Positions 8,020 through 17,001 are shown, numbered from the stretch's first letter. The stretch is DNA of 35,505 nt from SIG622 sp045652245 (GCA_045652245.1 JAZRTY010000002.1:1-35505), one strand, 5' to 3'. The notes: generated from the letters alone by a model not told the origin. Numbers and translations are program-made.

Positions 8020-9702
8020 ATGCCAATTACAGACTTTCTTGAACGAAATGCGAAAATTTACCCTAACGACGTGGCTCTTGTTGAGATAAATCCCGAAAAA
8101 CAGCCCGATAAAAATGTCACCTGGCGTGAATACAGCCTTATTGAAACTGCTGCCGAATCTGACAAATATCGCAGAGAAATTACATGGCGCGATTTTGATA
8201 TAAAAGCAAACAGATTTGCAAATCTGCTTTTTACCCGTGGTATTAAAAGGGGTGACAAGGTAGCAATTCTGCTTATGAACTGCCTTGAGTGGCTTCCTAT
8301 ATACTTCGGTATTCTAAAGACCGGTGCTATTGTTGTTCCTATGAATTACCGTTATTCCTCGGATGAAATAAAATATTGTCTTGACCTTGCCGATGTGCGT
8401 ATGCTTGTTTTCGGTCCTGAGTTTGTTGAGCGTATAAATGCTATTACCGACGATATTTCCGCGATTGATAACCTCTTCTTTGTAGGTAAAAAGGAAGAAA
8501 CGCCCGATTATGCCGATAATTATGCAGAGATGACCTATTATTGTTCCTCTACTGTTCCTCCTGTTGAGCTTTGTGACGAGGATGACGCAGCAATATACTT
8601 TTCATCGGGTACGACAGGATTTCCTAAAGCTATACTTCACAGACATAAGGCTCTTGTTGCAGCGTGCGAGGTTGAACAGAATCACCATGCACAGACAAAG
8701 GATGACGTTTTCCTTTGTATTCCCCCTCTTTATCATACAGGAGCTAAAATGCATTGGTTCGGCTCACTTCTTTCCGGCAGCCGTGCAGTTCTTCTGCGTG
8801 GTGTAAAGCCCGAATGGGTGCTTGAAGCCGTTTCGGGCGAAAAGGCTACTATTGTCTGGCTTCTCGTTCCGTGGATTCAGGATATTCTCGACTCTATCGA
8901 CAGGGGAGACGTTGACCTTTCAGAATATACACTTCCTCAGTGGCGTTTAATGCACGCAGGTGCACAGCCTGTTCCACCGTCTCTTATTAACAGATGGAAG
9001 AGTGTATTCCCGAATCACGAATATGATACAAACTACGGTCTTTCCGAGTCAATCGGCCCCGGTTGTGTTCATCTTGGCGTTGAAAACATACACAAGGTTG
9101 GTGCTATCGGTAAGGCAGGTTTTGGCTGGAAGACTAAAATTGTTGACGAGAACAGATGCGAAATTGCAAAGGGCGATGTAGGTGAGCTTGCAGTATTCGG
9201 CCCGGGTGTTATGAAGTGCTACTATAAAGACGAAAAGGCAACAGCCGAGGTAATGGACGCCGAAGGCTGGCTCTATACAGGCGATATGGCAACGCAGGAT
9301 GAGGACGGCTTTATCTGGCTTGTTGACAGAAAGAAAGACGTTATAATTTCCGGTGGTGAAAACCTGTACCCTGTACAGATTGAAAATTACATAAGAAAGC
9401 ACGACAGCGTAAAAGACGTTGCAGTTATTGGTGTTGCAGACGAGCGACTTGGCGAGATTCCACTTGCTGTAATTGAAGTAAAGGAAGGCTTTACACTGTC
9501 AGAGGCAGAGATTGAGGACTTCTGTGTAGCAGGACTTCCGAGATACAAGAGACCGAAGAAATATATCTTTGAGGATATTCCGAGAAACCCGACAGGTAAG
9601 ATTGAAAAGCCGAAGCTTCGTGAAAAATTTGCAAGTATAAATCTTGTAGCGCAGCAATCCGGTGCCGGTACAATTCAAAATGCACAGACCACTAAAAATT
9701 AA
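8020..9702 (+). CDS. AMP-forming acyl-CoA ligase
   Basis: 560-residue class I adenylate-forming enzyme (ANL superfamily) that activates a carboxylic acid with ATP and joins it to CoA. Motifs are intact: P-loop SSGTTGFPK (195-203), YGLSES (339-344), YTGD (419-422), hinge DRKKD (436-440), GENLYP (446-451) and PTGKIEK with catalytic Lys527. An N-terminal insertion with two similar pieces, TWREY (34-38) and TWRDF (55-59), seems to be a subfamily trait. Context (T-box, symporter, IorAB, PaaK) suggests an aryl-acid or branched acid substrate, but specificity cannot be read. It lies 25 bases after the symporter, so is co-transcribed. Its 3' end, with tail GTIQNAQTTKN, overlaps a sequence duplicated 131 bases downstream. 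Confidence 0.9.
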   Translation: MPITDFLERNAKIYPNDVALVEINPEKQPDKNVTWREYSLIETAAESDKYRREITWRDFDIKANRFANLLFTRGIKRGDKVAILLMNCLEWLPIYFGILKTGAIVVPMNYRYSSDEIKYCLDLADVRMLVFGPEFVERINAITDDISAIDNLFFVGKKEETPDYADNYAEMTYYCSSTVPPVELCDEDDAAIYFSSGTTGFPKAILHRHKALVAACEVEQNHHAQTKDDVFLCIPPLYHTGAKMHWFGSLLSGSRAVLLRGVKPEWVLEAVSGEKATIVWLLVPWIQDILDSIDRGDVDLSEYTLPQWRLMHAGAQPVPPSLINRWKSVFPNHEYDTNYGLSESIGPGCVHLGVENIHKVGAIGKAGFGWKTKIVDENRCEIAKGDVGELAVFGPGVMKCYYKDEKATAEVMDAEGWLYTGDMATQDEDGFIWLVDRKKDVIISGGENLYPVQIENYIRKHDSVKDVAVIGVADERLGEIPLAVIEVKEGFTLSEAEIEDFCVAGLPRYKRPKKYIFEDIPRNPTGKIEKPKLREKFASINLVAQQSGAGTIQNAQTTKN

Positions 9703-9829
9703 AAATTTTTAGTTACGCACCAATTTCACCACTCGGCGTACAGTGTACGCCTTCGGATTCAATTTGCACGTTCTGTATCATTTTGTTCTCGTACCGGGGT
9801 ACAATTCAAAACGCACAGAGTGCTAAAAA
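9668..9829. repeat. Duplicated ligase 3' end flanking a spacer
   Basis: 31 bases at 9668-9698 (starting GTACAATTCAAAATGCACAG) recur at 9799-9829 with four differences. The roughly 100 bases between contain the palindrome GGCGTACA-G-TGTACGCC and REP-like words (TTACGCACC). This looks like a repeat inserted at the gene end with duplication. After it, to 9948, is an AT-rich tract with a TATAAT at 9878-9883 but no convincing -35; an internal promoter for iorA is possible. Confidence 0.65.
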
Positions 9830-9948
9830 ATAAAAAATATTTACATTATATACTTTTTAATCGGGTATGTTTTGTTATATAATAAGGTAAATAAAAATAT
9901 CAATACTGTCGGAAAATGTTGTTTTCTGACTGCAGAAAGGCAGAGAAT

Positions 9949-11685
9949 ATGAAAAAACTAATGCTTGGAAACGCGGCAATAGCGCGTGGTGCATATGAAG
10001 CAGGTGTAAGAGTTGTTGCTTCCTATCCGGGTACTCCGAGTACCGAAATTACAGAAAATATTGCTACATATGACGAAATATATTCCGAATGGTCACCAAA
10101 TGAAAAGGTAGCAGCAGAGGTTGCAATCGGAGCTTCTATTGCAGGAGCAAGAGCTATGAGCTGCTGCAAGCACGTAGGTCTTAACGTTATGGCAGACCCG
10201 GTGTTTACCGTAAGCTACATAGGTGTTAACGGTGGACTTGTGTTCGTGGTTGCCGACGACCAGGGTATGCACTCCTCACAGAATGAACAGGACTCAAGAC
10301 ACTATGCAGAAGCTTCTAAAATTCCGATGCTTGAGCCGTCTGATTCTGCCGAATGTCTTGAATTTACAAAGCTTGCATACGAAATTTCCGAAAAGTTCGA
10401 TACCCCCGTGTTTATCCGTCTTTCCACAAGAGTTTCTCATTCTCAGAGCCTTGTTGAGCTTTCAGAACGTAAGGGTGATGACCTCAAAGGTTACGAAAAG
10501 AATATCAAAAAAAATGTTATGATGCCTGCAAATGCAGTTGCGCGTCACGTTGAAGTTGAAAAGAGAACACTGGCTCTTTCTGAATATGCAGAAAATGCAG
10601 ATATAAATAAAACAGATGACAATGGCAGCGATATCGGTGTTATCTGTGCAGGTATTGCATACGAATATGTAAAGGAAGCCGTTGGAGACCGTGCAGACGT
10701 ATTGAAGCTCGGTATGGTTTATCCTATGCCGAAGGAAAAAATCCTTGACTTCGCAAAGAAACACAAAAAGGTTTATGTGGTAGAGGAGCTTGACCCGTTT
10801 ATTGAAAACTTCTGTCGTGCAAATGGCGTTGAAGTTATCGGTAAGAGTGAATTTTCACTTCTGGGTGAATATACACCTGCGCAGATTGCAAAGGTAGTAC
10901 TCGGAAAAGAGTTTGCCAAGAGTGTTGAAATCTCAGAAGCAATACCCGTTCGTCCTCCTGTTATGTGTGCAGGCTGTCCTCACAGAGGAACATTTTATGT
11001 TCTGAAAAAACTCGGACTTACAGTTTCAGGCGATATAGGCTGTTATACTCTCGGCGCTGTAGCACCTTTAGCCAGTGTTGATACAACAATCTGTATGGGT
11101 GCGTCGGTTAGTGCTGCTCTCGGCATGGCAAAGGCAAGAGGTAAGGAGTTTAACAAGAAGCTTGTTTCTGTTAACGGCGACTCTACCTTTATGCATTCGG
11201 GTATTACAGGACTTATTGATATAGTTTACAACAAGGGTAACAACACAGTAATTATTCTTGATAACTCAATTACCGGTATGACCGGTCATCAGGAAAACCC
11301 CACAACAGGTAGAACAATTAAGGGTGAGCCTACACGACAGGTAGACCTTGTAGAGCTTTGCCGTGCTTGTGGTATTGATAATGTTGTGGTAGCAGACCCG
11401 TTTGATGTTAAGAACTTTGAAAAGGTAGTAAAGACCGAAGTTGAAAGAGAAGAGCCGTCTGTTATTATTGCACAGCGTCCCTGTGCACTTCTCAAAACCG
11501 TGAAATACACAGGTCATTGTGAAATCTCACAGGATAAGTGTAAAAACTGCAAGATGTGTATGAAGCTCGGCTGTCCTGCAATTTCAGTAGTAAACGACAA
11601 GGTAGTAATTGATGTAACACAGTGTAACGGATGTGGACTTTGTACAAATGTATGTCCGTTCTCTGCAATAGAGAAAAAAGACTAA
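9949..11685 (+). CDS. iorA: Indolepyruvate:ferredoxin oxidoreductase alpha subunit
   Basis: 578 residues. With IorB it interconverts aryl-pyruvates (indole-, phenyl-, 4-hydroxyphenylpyruvate) plus CoA with aryl-acetyl-CoA, CO2 and reduced ferredoxin, in the cytoplasm, with thiamine diphosphate. The N-terminal pyrimidine-binding domain shows SYPGTPSTEI and EKVAAEVAIGASIAGARAM. The TPP-binding domain shows GDIGCYTLG, then GDS near residue 410 and the DNS-ITGMTGHQ Mg/TPP motif near 436. The C-terminal 50 residues carry two 4Fe-4S clusters (CKNCKMCMKLGCP and CNGCGLCTNVCP). I chose ATG 9949 (AAAGG upstream, MKKLMLGNAA start typical of the family); the reading frame is open to TTG 9916. Reduced ferredoxin could drive the carboxylating direction. 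Confidence 0.95.
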   Translation: MKKLMLGNAAIARGAYEAGVRVVASYPGTPSTEITENIATYDEIYSEWSPNEKVAAEVAIGASIAGARAMSCCKHVGLNVMADPVFTVSYIGVNGGLVFVVADDQGMHSSQNEQDSRHYAEASKIPMLEPSDSAECLEFTKLAYEISEKFDTPVFIRLSTRVSHSQSLVELSERKGDDLKGYEKNIKKNVMMPANAVARHVEVEKRTLALSEYAENADINKTDDNGSDIGVICAGIAYEYVKEAVGDRADVLKLGMVYPMPKEKILDFAKKHKKVYVVEELDPFIENFCRANGVEVIGKSEFSLLGEYTPAQIAKVVLGKEFAKSVEISEAIPVRPPVMCAGCPHRGTFYVLKKLGLTVSGDIGCYTLGAVAPLASVDTTICMGASVSAALGMAKARGKEFNKKLVSVNGDSTFMHSGITGLIDIVYNKGNNTVIILDNSITGMTGHQENPTTGRTIKGEPTRQVDLVELCRACGIDNVVVADPFDVKNFEKVVKTEVEREEPSVIIAQRPCALLKTVKYTGHCEISQDKCKNCKMCMKLGCPAISVVNDKVVIDVTQCNGCGLCTNVCPFSAIEKKD

Positions 11686-11712
11686 TAATTATTAGACGAA
11701 ACGGAGAATATT

Positions 11713-12279
11713 ATGACAAAGAATATAATGATTGTTGGAGTTGGCGGACAGGGAACTCTGCTTGCAAGCAGAATTCTCGGTAACACGGTTATCGGGGAAG
11801 GGTATGACGTAAAGGTTTCCGAGGTTCACGGAATGAGCCAGAGAGGCGGAAGCGTTGTTACATATGTGAAATTCGGTGAAAAGGTTTATTCCCCGATTAT
11901 TGACAAGGGTGAAGCTGATATTATCCTTGCTTTTGAAACTCTTGAAGCATACAGAGCACTTCCGTACTTGCGTGAGGGTGGAAAAATTATAATTAATACA
12001 CAGAAAATAAATCCGATGCCTGTAATTACGGGTGCTGCACAGTATCCGGAAAATATCGAAGAAAAGATTTCCAAAAAAGTGGACACAGTTCTCGTTGATG
12101 CCTTAAAATACGCAAAGGAAGCAGGAAATACAAAGGCTGTAAACGTTGTGCTTATCGGCGTTATGGCACGTTCTACCGATATTCCTTACGAGAAATGGGT
12201 AGAAACAATAAAGAAAACTGTACCCGAAAAGTTCCTTGAAGTAAATCTTAAAGCCTTCGAACTCGGATATAACCTTTAA
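11713..12279 (+). CDS. iorB: Indolepyruvate:ferredoxin oxidoreductase beta subunit
   Basis: 188 residues, the gamma-type domain subunit of the 2-oxoacid oxidoreductase family that completes the IorAB enzyme and helps bind CoA. The N-terminal Rossmann-like motif GVGGQG (9-14) is followed by SEVHGMSQRGGSVVTYVKFG, the conserved signature of this subunit. It lies 27 bases after iorA with a GGAGA ribosome site, so both subunits are made together. Length is usual. Substrate preference within aryl-pyruvates cannot be read from sequence. Confidence 0.94.
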   Translation: MTKNIMIVGVGGQGTLLASRILGNTVIGEGYDVKVSEVHGMSQRGGSVVTYVKFGEKVYSPIIDKGEADIILAFETLEAYRALPYLREGGKIIINTQKINPMPVITGAAQYPENIEEKISKKVDTVLVDALKYAKEAGNTKAVNVVLIGVMARSTDIPYEKWVETIKKTVPEKFLEVNLKAFELGYNL

Positions 12280-12312
12280 TTGGTAATAATTATTAGAAAG
12301 CGGTGTTAAGCA

Positions 12313-13611
12313 ATGTTCCATCAGAAAGAAATAGAGTGTATGCCAAGACAGGCACTTGAAAAGTTGCAAAGTGAAAGACTCGTAGCGCAGGTTGCGAGAA
12401 TGTACGAAAATGTAGAGCTTTTCAGAAGCAGAATGGACGAATTGGGACTCAAACCCTCGGACATTCACGGAATAGAGGATTTGTCAAAGCTTCCTTTCTC
12501 TTACAAGAAGGATTTGCGTGACTACTATCCGTATGGACTCTTTGCAGTGCCTATGAAGGATATAGTAAGACTTCACGCATCAAGTGGTACAACAGGAAAG
12601 CAAATAGTTGTAGGTTATACAAAGGGAGATCTTGAAAAATGGGCAGACTGCTTTGCAAGAATGCTTAAGGCAGTGGGTGCCGATGAGAATGATTTTATTC
12701 AGGTTTCCTACGGCTATGGACTTTTTACAGGTGGACTTGGAGCACACGAGGGTGTTCAGAGAATAGGTGCAACCGTAATTCCGACCTCTGCAGGTAACAC
12801 ACAAAGACAAATTCAGACAATGATAGATTTCGGAAGCACGGTTCTTTGCTGTACTCCGTCTTATGCTATGTTCCTTGCTGAAACTATTGCTGAAATGGGA
12901 GTAAAGGATCAGCTCTCTCTCAAGGTAGGTATCTTTGGTGCAGAGCCCTGGAGTGAGGAAATGAGAAAGAGTATCGAAGCAGGTCTTGGTATCAAGGCGT
13001 ACGATATTTATGGACTTTCCGAGATTATGGGTCCCGGTGTTTCCTATGAATGTGAAGCACAGGCAGGAATGCACGTTTGTGAGGATATGTTTATTCCTGA
13101 AATTATCGACCCGGATACAGGCGAGGTACTCCCGAAAGGTTCTAAGGGTGAGCTTGTATTCACAACTCTTACAAAAGAAGGCTTCCCATTGATACGTTAC
13201 AGAACACGTGATATTTGTCAGCTCAACTACGAGCCTTGCGCTTGTGGCAGAACTCACGTGCGTATGTGCAAGCCACAGGGCAGAAGTGACGATATGCTCA
13301 TTATTCGTGGCGTTAACGTGTTCCCCTCACAGATTGAAGAGGTATTGCTCAAGGTAACCGGAGGGACCATGCCCAATTATCAGATTATCGTTGATAGGGT
13401 AAACAACAACGACACTCTTGATTTGAATGTAGAAATGACCGAGTCTGTATTCTCTGATGATGTCGGAAGCATTGAAAGACTTGAAAAGAGAATAACAGAA
13501 GAAATCCGTTCGGTACTCGGAATTGGCGCAAAGGTACACCTTGTAAACCCAAAGACTATCGCAAGAAGCGAAGGAAAAGCAAAGCGAGTTATTGATAACA
13601 GAAAAATTTGA
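12313..13611 (+). CDS. paaK: Phenylacetate-CoA ligase
   Basis: 432 residues, PaaK family of AMP-forming ligases that make phenylacetyl-CoA (or a related aryl-acetyl-CoA) from aryl-acetate, ATP and CoA. Visible are the family N-terminus (IECMPRQALEKLQSERL), P-loop SSGTTGK (90-96), YGLSEIMGPG near 231, RYRTRD near 296, and GRSDDMLIIRGVNVFPSQIE marking the C-terminal hinge. Adjacent to iorAB, this is the arrangement expected for feeding aryl-acetyl-CoA to, or drawing it from, the oxidoreductase. The stop overlaps the next gene's ribosome site by a few bases, which indicates translational coupling to the ACT protein. Start MFHQKEIE fits the family. Confidence 0.94.
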   Translation: MFHQKEIECMPRQALEKLQSERLVAQVARMYENVELFRSRMDELGLKPSDIHGIEDLSKLPFSYKKDLRDYYPYGLFAVPMKDIVRLHASSGTTGKQIVVGYTKGDLEKWADCFARMLKAVGADENDFIQVSYGYGLFTGGLGAHEGVQRIGATVIPTSAGNTQRQIQTMIDFGSTVLCCTPSYAMFLAETIAEMGVKDQLSLKVGIFGAEPWSEEMRKSIEAGLGIKAYDIYGLSEIMGPGVSYECEAQAGMHVCEDMFIPEIIDPDTGEVLPKGSKGELVFTTLTKEGFPLIRYRTRDICQLNYEPCACGRTHVRMCKPQGRSDDMLIIRGVNVFPSQIEEVLLKVTGGTMPNYQIIVDRVNNNDTLDLNVEMTESVFSDDVGSIERLEKRITEEIRSVLGIGAKVHLVNPKTIARSEGKAKRVIDNRKI

Positions 13612-13619
13612 GGTGCGAT

Positions 13620-14045
13620 ATGGCTATAAAACAATTATCAATTTTTGTTGAAAATAAGTTTGGCAGAGTTTCTGATATCTGTAATGTACTTGCAGATAAC
13701 GGCTTTAATATGTCAGCGTTTTCACTTGCTGACACAAGTGAATTTGGTGTTGCAAGAATTATTGTAGACAGGCCCGAGGAAGCTAAGCGTGTGCTTTCCG
13801 AAAGTGGCGTAATCGTAAAAATCACAGAGGTTTTAGGCGTTGCAATTGACGATAAGCCCGGTGGACTTGCATACCTTTTGTCATTGCTTAAGGACGGTGG
13901 AGTTTCGGTTGAATATATGTACGCATTTATGCCTAAGATGAAGCAGCACGCAATGGTGGTTATGAAAGTAAATAATCCTGAAGTGGCACAGAGAATTTTC
14001 TCGCATAATGGAATTTCCACAGCAGATAATTCGGATATAATGTAG
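13620..14045 (+). CDS. Tandem ACT-domain protein
   Basis: 141 residues consisting of two ACT domains: residues about 1-70 (KQLSIFVENKFGRVSDICNVLADNGFNM) and about 71-141 (VLGVAIDDKPGGLAYLLSLLKDGGVSVEYMYAF). ACT domains bind amino acids allosterically. Stand-alone double-ACT proteins of this kind are often found next to paaK/ior genes and are presumed sensors of aromatic amino acids or aryl acids that modulate partner enzymes. It has no catalytic domain. ATG 13620 is chosen because GAGGTG precedes it by four bases; an upstream frame start would overlap paaK. Likely partners are PaaK or IorAB, by inference. Confidence 0.85.
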   Translation: MAIKQLSIFVENKFGRVSDICNVLADNGFNMSAFSLADTSEFGVARIIVDRPEEAKRVLSESGVIVKITEVLGVAIDDKPGGLAYLLSLLKDGGVSVEYMYAFMPKMKQHAMVVMKVNNPEVAQRIFSHNGISTADNSDIM

Positions 14046-14058
14046 AAAGGACTACAAA

Positions 14059-15234
14059 ATGAACTACACTTTTTCAGATAACATAAAGGATATGAAGCCG
14101 TCGGCAATCCGTGAAATCTTCAAGAGCCTCGGAACACCGGGTGCCATTTCCTTTGCAGCAGGAAATCCGTCTCCGGAATCCTTTCCGATAGAGGATATAA
14201 CAAGAATTGCAAATGAAATAATGTCAGAAAGTGCAGCAGCATCGCTTCAGTACGGCACAACCGAAGGGTATACTCCACTTCGTGAGCTTGTTGCGGCAAG
14301 AATAAGCAAAAAGTTCGACTGCGTAAAAGATGGAGATATGACAATTATTACTTCAGGTGGTCAGCAGGGTATTGAGCTTGCCTGCAAGGTACTGTGTAAC
14401 CGTGGTGATGAGGTTATTTGTGAAAACCCAAGCTTTATCGGAGCGCTTAATGCATTCCGTTCAATAGGGGCTGTCCCCGTTGGAGTTCCACTTGAGGACG
14501 ACGGAATAAATATCGAAATTCTTGAAAAGACTCTCAAGGAACATAAGAGAGTCAAGATGATGTATCTTATCCCTACTTTCCATAATCCTGCAGGAATTAC
14601 AACAAGCGAAGAAAAGAGACGTGCAATTTACGCACTTGCCAGAAAATATGACGTAATAATTCTTGAGGATAACCCATACGGAGAGCTTCGCTTTGCAGGG
14701 AAAGATGTTCCTACAATCAAGAGTATGGACGAGGACGGAAGAGTTCTTTACTGTGGTTCTTTTTCAAAGATTTTGTCTGCCGGTATGAGAGTAGGCTTTG
14801 TTTGTGGAAACGAAGCAATAATTCAGAAAATGGTAGTTGCAAAGCAGGTTGAAGACGTACATACAAATCAGTTCTTCCAGATGGTAGTGACAAGATTTAT
14901 GCAGGAATGTGATATGGATGCACATATTGCAAAAATCAGAGCGCTCTACAAGCATAAGGCAGGACTTATGGTGTCGGCACTTGAAAAGTATATGCCGAGT
15001 GATGTGAAATTTACACGTCCCGACGGTGGTCTTTTCCTCTGGTGTACGTTACCTGCAGGAACAGAGCTTTCAGATTTTGTGAAAGCATCTGTTGAAAACA
15101 AGGTGTTCGTGGTTCCGGGTACAGCATTTAACTGTGACGAAAGCGCACCTTCCGATTCCTTCAGACTTAACTATTCAATGCCCTCCGACGAGGAAATCGA
15201 CAAGGGTGTAAAGATACTTTCTACGCTTTTTTGA
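14059..15234 (+). CDS. PLP-dependent aminotransferase (class I/II, aromatic or 2-aminoadipate-like)
   Basis: 391 residues, fold-type I aminotransferase. Signatures are ISFAAGNPSPESFP near the start, YGTTEGYTPLRELVA, TSGGQQGIELACKVLCNRGDEV, IPTFHNPAGIT, EDNPYGELRF and GSFSKILSAGMRVGF with the PLP lysine at 237. This group (MocR/AadAT/LysN-like, including aromatic aminotransferases) moves an amino group between an amino acid and a 2-oxoacid. As the last gene of the ior cluster it is the natural step between aryl-pyruvate and Phe, Tyr or Trp. AAAGGA precedes the ATG, the gap to the ACT gene is 13 bases, and a strong terminator follows. Confidence 0.92.
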   Translation: MNYTFSDNIKDMKPSAIREIFKSLGTPGAISFAAGNPSPESFPIEDITRIANEIMSESAAASLQYGTTEGYTPLRELVAARISKKFDCVKDGDMTIITSGGQQGIELACKVLCNRGDEVICENPSFIGALNAFRSIGAVPVGVPLEDDGINIEILEKTLKEHKRVKMMYLIPTFHNPAGITTSEEKRRAIYALARKYDVIILEDNPYGELRFAGKDVPTIKSMDEDGRVLYCGSFSKILSAGMRVGFVCGNEAIIQKMVVAKQVEDVHTNQFFQMVVTRFMQECDMDAHIAKIRALYKHKAGLMVSALEKYMPSDVKFTRPDGGLFLWCTLPAGTELSDFVKASVENKVFVVPGTAFNCDESAPSDSFRLNYSMPSDEEIDKGVKILSTLF

Positions 15235-15262
15235 AAAAAGCTTAGCAAAAAACTTTATATTC

Positions 15263-15303
15263 AAAAACCTTGATGCCATGATTCGGGCATCAAGGTTTTT
15301 ATG
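15263..15303 (+). terminator. Terminator of the aromatic cluster
   Basis: A 15-bp perfect stem, AAAAACCTTGATGCC (15263-15277) with GGCATCAAGGTTTTT (15286-15300), ends in a T-run. The sequence leading into it (from about 15228) resembles that before the mnmG terminator at 22110. Confidence 0.88.
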
Positions 15304-15352
15304 TTATAACATCAAAATTGTTATTTATGTAGGGGGCGATATCCCCCTACAA

Positions 15353-15634
15353 CCCCCTAGATACTTTTTCCCACCGTAGAGCTGGAAAAAGTATCCAAAG
15401 AGAGCCCTAGTCAAGAGGGGAAACCGAGGTTTCCACCTCTTGACAATCTCCCTATCCTCATGCAGTTTACATAAATTTATTTAAAGTTCTGTACAGAGAG
15501 ATATTACAAAATCCTCGTGGAAAGTTGGTGGTCTTTTTGTGTTCACGCAAAAGCAACTCCTAACTTAAAATTTTATTTTCACGCACAAAGAACACCTGTG
15601 CTACAAATTTTGCTCTGCAAAATTTGGTCGCAAA
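15353..15634 (-). repeat. Structured intergenic repeat, copy 1 (inverted)
   Basis: About 282 bases matching 22161-22440 in reverse complement. Shared landmarks are GCAAAATTT/AAATTTTGC palindromes, GACCACC(A/G)ACTTTCCACGA, TATGTAAACTGCATGAGG, a GTCAAGAGG hairpin (15410-15444) and a hairpin with stem GATACTTTTTCC (15360-15371) / GGAAAAAGTATC (15384-15395). No protein reading frame is conserved between copies. The adjacent 15330-15352 is another GTAGGGGG hairpin. Confidence 0.85.
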
Positions 15635-15842
15635 GCCTTCCCCCGGTGGGGGGAAGGTGTCAGCGTAGCTGACGGATAGGGGTGTAAAGTTTTAATTTGA
15701 TATCGTTTAGCGTTTCCACTTTATAACAAGTACCTCTTGCCAAGCCCACGGAGCATTGCTTGCAATGCGAATCGAACACAACAACAAAATAAAATAACAA
15801 ATTTGATGTTCTTTGCGTTGTTGTGTGAGCAAGAAAGGGTTT

Positions 15843-15920
15843 GTCAAGGGAAATGCCTTTCCCTTGACGAGTGCATTTTTGCATACTTTTTTTGCACGAA
15901 TGTGAAAAAAGTATGTAGGG
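15843..15920 (+). repeat. Structured intergenic repeat, partial copy 3
   Basis: Two consecutive hairpins repeat the architecture of the element: GTCAAGGGAAA/TTTCCCTTGAC (15843-15868), then CATACTTTTTT/AAAAAAGTATG (15882-15915), then TAGGGG. Orientation is as in copy 2. Stem sequence differs from the other copies but pairing is kept. Bases 15635-15842 and 15921-15987 contain further short hairpins (CCTTCCCCC..GGGGGAAGG, GTCAGC..GCTGAC, GGGGGACA..TGTCCCCC) and no gene that I can support. Confidence 0.65.
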
Positions 15921-15987
15921 GTCGTAGGGGGTGAAACCCCATGAGTCCTCATAAAAATTGGAGGTACAGGGGGACAATGTCCCCCGC

Positions 15988-16020
15988 ATAAAAAGAATGC
16001 AGGGGATAGAATCCCCTGCA
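15988..16020 (-). terminator. Terminator of the U32-dusB operon
   Basis: TGCAGGGGAT and ATCCCCTGCA (15998-16007 and 16011-16020) form a 10-bp stem with a T-run on the minus strand, six bases after the dusB stop. Confidence 0.75.
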
Positions 16021-16026
16021 ATAAAT

Positions 16027-17001
16027 TCACATAAAAGCTTCCCTTACAATTTCAAGAATTTCATCTTCTGTTTGCGCTCTGTTGACCCTGTCACGAAGGA
16101 CGGCTGAGCCCTGTTTACCCTTTATATACCACGCAATATGCTTTCTTGCTTCACGCACGCCTGTATAGACACCCTTTTGCAAAATCAGCGATTTCATATG
16201 CTCTGTAATGTCTGCCACCTTTACACTATCGGGTATCGGGGGCATTTTTGTGCCGTTATCAAAATAGTACGCAATCCTTTGGAAAATATACGGATTACCG
16301 AGTGCACCTCTGCCTATCATTATTCCGTCACAGCCTGTGTAGCTTCGCATTTCCTGCGCACTCTCCTCGTCGGTAATATCTCCGTTTCCGATAACCGGAA
16401 CACTTACCGATTCCTTTACCTTGCGAATAATATCAAGGTCACAGGGAGGAGCATACATCTGCTCCCGTGTTCTGCCATGAACGCAGATAGCGCTCGCCCC
16501 TGCGTCTTCGCAGCATTTTGCAACCTCAACGGCATTTATATTGTTTTTGTCAAAGCCTGCACGGATTTTAACTGTGACAGGCATATCTACGTAACCCTCG
16601 CTGTCAAGACGACCTCTTACTGCTCTTACAATATCCCCACAAAGTGATGGATTTTTCATAAGAGCGCTTCCGTCACCATTATTTACGATTTTTGGCGCAG
16701 GGCAACCCATATTTATATCAATAGCACAAGGCGAGTATTTCATAATCAACAACGCCGCCTTTGCTATTTCTTCGGGTACACGCCCGAAAAGCTGAATGGC
16801 ACAAGGCTTTTCCGGTTCCGAAATTTCGCAAAGAGTGTGCGTTTTTTTATCCCCAAATATCAGCGCTTTTGCCGAGACCATTTCACTCGTCATCCCTTGT
16901 GCACCCCTTTTTTTACAAAGAGCACGAAAGGACTTGTCGGTAACTCCTGCCATAGGTGCCAAGAATAGCCCGTGTTTATATTCGATGTTTCCTATTTTCA
17001 T
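16027..17001 (-). CDS. dusB: tRNA-dihydrouridine synthase
   Basis: 324 residues, FMN-dependent enzyme that reduces uridines in tRNA to dihydrouridine using NADPH. Family marks: APMAGVTD (15-22), IQLFGR, DINMGCPAPK with catalytic Cys100, VKIRAGFD, CVHGRTREQMY, NGDI and IMIGRGALGNP (FMN phosphate-binding). The length is typical of the DusB/COG0042 group. ATG 17001 is chosen; the frame opens at TTG 17013, but the homologous core starts at MKIGNIEYKHGLFLAPMAG. It lies 40 bases downstream of the U32 gene and is probably co-transcribed with it, pairing two RNA-modification enzymes. Confidence 0.93.
   Translation of the reverse strand: MKIGNIEYKHGLFLAPMAGVTDKSFRALCKKRGAQGMTSEMVSAKALIFGDKKTHTLCEISEPEKPCAIQLFGRVPEEIAKAALLIMKYSPCAIDINMGCPAPKIVNNGDGSALMKNPSLCGDIVRAVRGRLDSEGYVDMPVTVKIRAGFDKNNINAVEVAKCCEDAGASAICVHGRTREQMYAPPCDLDIIRKVKESVSVPVIGNGDITDEESAQEMRSYTGCDGIMIGRGALGNPYIFQRIAYYFDNGTKMPPIPDSVKVADITEHMKSLILQKGVYTGVREARKHIAWYIKGKQGSAVLRDRVNRAQTEDEILEIVREAFM

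Noticed and set aside
9916..9948. Upstream start for IorA
   Set aside because: The TTG has no ribosome site, and the family begins at the MKKLMLGNAA segment.
12580..13257. 225-codon minus-strand frame inside paaK
   Set aside because: It lies antisense to intact PaaK motifs, so it is a shadow.
15660..16030. Open frames of about 107-109 codons in the 15.7-16.0 kb spacer
   Set aside because: They traverse hairpin repeats, lack ribosome sites and are not preserved in the related repeat at 22 kb.
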